Shown: positions 62,212 to 64,000 of the stretch, in pieces
Numbering within the stretch: position 1 is the first letter of the stretch
Layout of the letters: the number at the start of each line of letters is the position of its first letter
DNA from: Blattabacterium sp. (Mastotermes darwiniensis) str. MADAR
GTDB lineage: Bacteria; Bacteroidota; Bacteroidia; Flavobacteriales; Blattabacteriaceae
Direction: 5' to 3'
Assembly: GCF_000233435.1 (NCBI RefSeq)
Contig: NC_016146.1
Coordinates: forward strand, 159,701 to 223,700
DNA length: 64,000 nucleotides
Position numbers and translations under genes: made by a program
Notes under the pieces: generated by a model
Database searches by the model: none
Told to the model about the DNA's origin: nothing
Seen by the model: only the letters and a program-made list of their open reading frames with translations

Positions 62212-63516
62212 TTAAGAAAAAATTTTAAAAAAAGAAGATTTATTTTTGATAATGTTTTGATTTCTCTCAGAACCTACAGAAATTAATAGAATCTCCAAAT
62301 TTAAATAACTTTCTATAAAATTAACATATTTTTTGCAATTTTTTGGCAAATACTCATACTCATATATATGAGATATATCTTTTTTCCAACCAGGAAAATC
62401 TATATAAATAGCTTCTACCTTTTCTTCAAACAATTCTATGCTTGCTGGAAAATATTGGATTCTTTTTCCATTTATTTTGTATTCTACACACACTTTAATG
62501 AATTCCAATTCACTTAAAACATCCATCTTTGTAATGATTAAATGAGTAATTCCATTAATCATGCAGGAATACTTTAGGGATAGAAGATCCAACCATCCGC
62601 ATCTTCTTGGTCTATTGGTGGTTGATCCATATTCATTTCCCCTTCGACGGATTATATCGCTCATATTATTCCTAATCTCTGTAGGAAAAGGGCCAGAACC
62701 TACACGTGTACAGTAAGATTTTGCTACTCCTATAAAATTTTTTAAAAGATTAGGAGGAATTCCGGACCCTGTACATACTCCACCTGTAGAAGTTGAAGAA
62801 GTAGTAACATATGGGTAAGTCCCATAATTTATATCCAATAGCATAGCTTGAGCTCCTTCAAATAAAATTTTTTTTCCTTTATGAAAAGCGTTATGTATCT
62901 CATATACAGAATCTATAATACGAGGAGAAAGAGTTTTCGCGTACTCTATATATTCTTCATATATGGACTGAAAGGAAATAGAGGGCCTTTTATATACTTT
63001 TGTTATAATTTTATTTTTATAATCTATGTTTTCCTTTAATTTTTTATAAAAAATTTTTAAATTTAAAAAGTCTAATACACGGATTCCTATACGAGCTATT
63101 TTATCTTCATAAGTAGGTCCAATTCCACGGTGTGTAGTTCCAATAGATCTATCTCCTAAATATTCTTCTTTATATTGATCCAGTAAACGATGATAAGGCA
63201 TGGTTATATGCGCACGTTTCGACAAAAAAACTTTAGAAGTATTGATCCCTATAGATTCTATATCTTTGATTTCTTGAATCAAAGATTTTGGATCTATCAC
63301 TACTCCAGGACCTATAATACATTTAATGAAAGGATAAACAACTCCAGATGGAATTAAATGAAGAATAAAATAACGATTATTAATATGAATAGAATGACCA
63401 GAATTATTTCCCCCCTGATAACGGATTACATAATCTGAATTTTTAGCAAGTAGATCTGTGATTTTTCCTTTTCCCTCGTCACCCCATTGGAGACCAACAA
63501 TAACATTTGAAGGCAT
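62212..63516 (-). CDS. purA: adenylosuccinate synthetase
   Basis: GTP-dependent first step from IMP to AMP. The protein has 434 residues. VGLQWGDEGKGKITDLLA at the N-terminus holds the GTP P-loop and catalytic aspartate; GGNNSGHS, GIGPTYEDKIARIGIR, EGAQAMLLDINYGTYPYVTTS in parts, and RRCGWLDLLSLKYS are typical. It is the first gene of the purine cluster, with a -7 type promoter box 29 bases upstream. The last residues are diverged and phenylalanine-rich. Confidence 0.96.
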   Translation of the reverse strand: MPSNVIVGLQWGDEGKGKITDLLAKNSDYVIRYQGGNNSGHSIHINNRYFILHLIPSGVVYPFIKCIIGPGVVIDPKSLIQEIKDIESIGINTSKVFLSKRAHITMPYHRLLDQYKEEYLGDRSIGTTHRGIGPTYEDKIARIGIRVLDFLNLKIFYKKLKENIDYKNKIITKVYKRPSISFQSIYEEYIEYAKTLSPRIIDSVYEIHNAFHKGKKILFEGAQAMLLDINYGTYPYVTTSSTSTGGVCTGSGIPPNLLKNFIGVAKSYCTRVGSGPFPTEIRNNMSDIIRRRGNEYGSTTNRPRRCGWLDLLSLKYSCMINGITHLIITKMDVLSELEFIKVCVEYKINGKRIQYFPASIELFEEKVEAIYIDFPGWKKDISHIYEYEYLPKNCKKYVNFIESYLNLEILLISVGSERNQNIIKNKSSFFKIFS

Positions 63517-63544
63517 GATATCTTTTTAAATTCTTTTTTGTTTA

Positions 63545-63552
63545 CAAATATA
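63545..63552 (-). promoter_or_regulatory. candidate -7 box of the purine cluster
   Basis: On the minus strand TATATTTG, an exact TAnnTTTG match, 28 bases before the purA start in the 58-base gap after ruvB. No TTG is at the -33 spacing, and the inferred leader of about 20 bases is too short for a purine riboswitch. Confidence 0.45.
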
Positions 63553-63574
63553 AATAGATAATAAAAAAATTGTT

Positions 63575-64000
63575 TTATTTTTTTTGTATTTTTCGTTTTA
63601 GATGTTCATAAGCTAACATTGTGGCCTTTCTTCCTCTAGGGGTTCTTACTAAATATCCCTCTTGAATAAGAAAAGGTTCATATACTTCTTCTATTGTATC
63701 GGAGTTTTCACTTACAGCTGTTGCTATGGTATTAATTCCCACAGGACCTCCCTTAAAGTGATCAATAATATACAGAAGAATTCTATTATCCATCTCGTCC
63801 AATCCATGTTGGTCTACATTAAGCGATTGCAATCCTAAATTACATATTTTAATATCTATAGTTCCGTTTCCTTTTATTTGAGCGAAATCACGAATTCTAC
63901 GAAGTAAAAAATTCGCTACACGTGGAGTTCCACGACTTCTATTAGCTATTTCATAAGAAGCTTCTTCGGTGATTGGAATTTTTAATATTTTGGCACTACG
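63575..64000 (-). CDS. ruvB: Holliday junction branch migration helicase RuvB, C-terminal part (runs off the right edge)
   Basis: The frame is open from the window end to the stop at 63575 (142 residues). It covers the RuvB middle and C-terminal domains: ITEEASYEIANRSRGTPRVA with the arginine sensor, NFLLRRIRDFAQIKGNG, GLDEMDNRILLYIIDHFKGGPVG, and the winged-helix end GYLVRTPRGRKATMLAYEHL. The Walker motifs are outside the window. An internal ATG at 63832 is not the true start because upstream homology continues. RuvB drives RuvA-RuvB branch migration. Confidence 0.95.
   Translation of the reverse strand, partial: RSAKILKIPITEEASYEIANRSRGTPRVANFLLRRIRDFAQIKGNGTIDIKICNLGLQSLNVDQHGLDEMDNRILLYIIDHFKGGPVGINTIATAVSENSDTIEEVYEPFLIQEGYLVRTPRGRKATMLAYEHLKRKIQKK

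Noticed and set aside
63517-63574. Purine riboswitch before purA
   Set aside because: The 58-base gap is too short for the three-way junction, and no conserved loop sequences are seen.
1-64000. Insertion sequences, prophage, CRISPR arrays, toxin-antitoxin or defence genes
   Set aside because: No transposase, integrase, direct-repeat array or nuclease-helicase defence set was recognised; every long frame matches a housekeeping or biosynthetic family except the orphan lipoprotein.

Overview
The window looks like part of a small, very AT-rich chromosome of a Bacteroidetes (Flavobacteriales) endosymbiont, and the gene content fits Blattabacterium, the fat-body symbiont of cockroaches, best. The reasons are: flavobacterial protein types (fused branched-chain E1, DUF151 nuclease, LemA/TPM pair, long-form HisG, bifunctional HisB and HisIE); extreme compaction, with no gene-free stretch above 150 bases; long poly-A tracts inside genes; no insertion sequences, prophage or CRISPR; and a nutrient-provisioning gene set. 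The genus is an inference from gene content, not from a search.

Layout. 1-3232: serC (cut by the window edge), tilS, aroK, tRNA-Lys(UUU) and the exonuclease III gene. 3369-10499: a complete eight-gene histidine operon hisGDCBHAFI. 10496-15043: rsmA-folD-queE on the minus strand, then serS-metF on plus. 15040-17930: pdhB, an orphan lipoprotein with a strong terminator, a DUF151 nuclease and folA. 17961-29178: valS, TPM-LemA, ndk, a fused branched-chain 2-oxoacid dehydrogenase E1 next to ilvE, argS and ffh. 29260-33083: the glycerol set glpD-glpK-glpF. 33155-36435: thrS-infC-rpmI-rplT converging on ruvX-def. 36486-43759: dapD-tsaC-cca-nrnA, then nif3-like, coiled-coil and thioredoxin genes on minus, then lipA. 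43773-48387: a helicase lacking its nuclease domain, then fbaA-accD. 48394-63516: an unbroken 15-kb minus-strand purine cluster purA-purB-purL-purE-purC-purF-purM-purN-purH-purD-guaA. 63575-64000: the C-terminal part of ruvB.

Together the genes supply histidine, parts of the serine, shikimate, lysine and branched-chain amino acid pathways, the C1 folates that feed purines (FolD, FolA, MetF), and AMP and GMP. Glycerol entry, aldolase and two 2-oxoacid dehydrogenase E1 components feed central carbon and fatty-acid synthesis, with LipA making the lipoyl cofactor.

The points most worth a second look are: def, split by one extra base in a 14-A tract although all three active-site motifs survive; a minimal ThrRS without its TGS and editing domains; the single-block purine pathway built from compact protein classes that I do not regard as typical of many Flavobacteria, with no purK in it; an orphan lipoprotein with an acidic C-N-D-D start that may be exposed on the cell surface; a terminator that ends ten bases before the pdhB start codon; and convergent gene pairs that overlap or nearly touch at all eight junctions. 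I did not find an unmistakably new multi-gene system.
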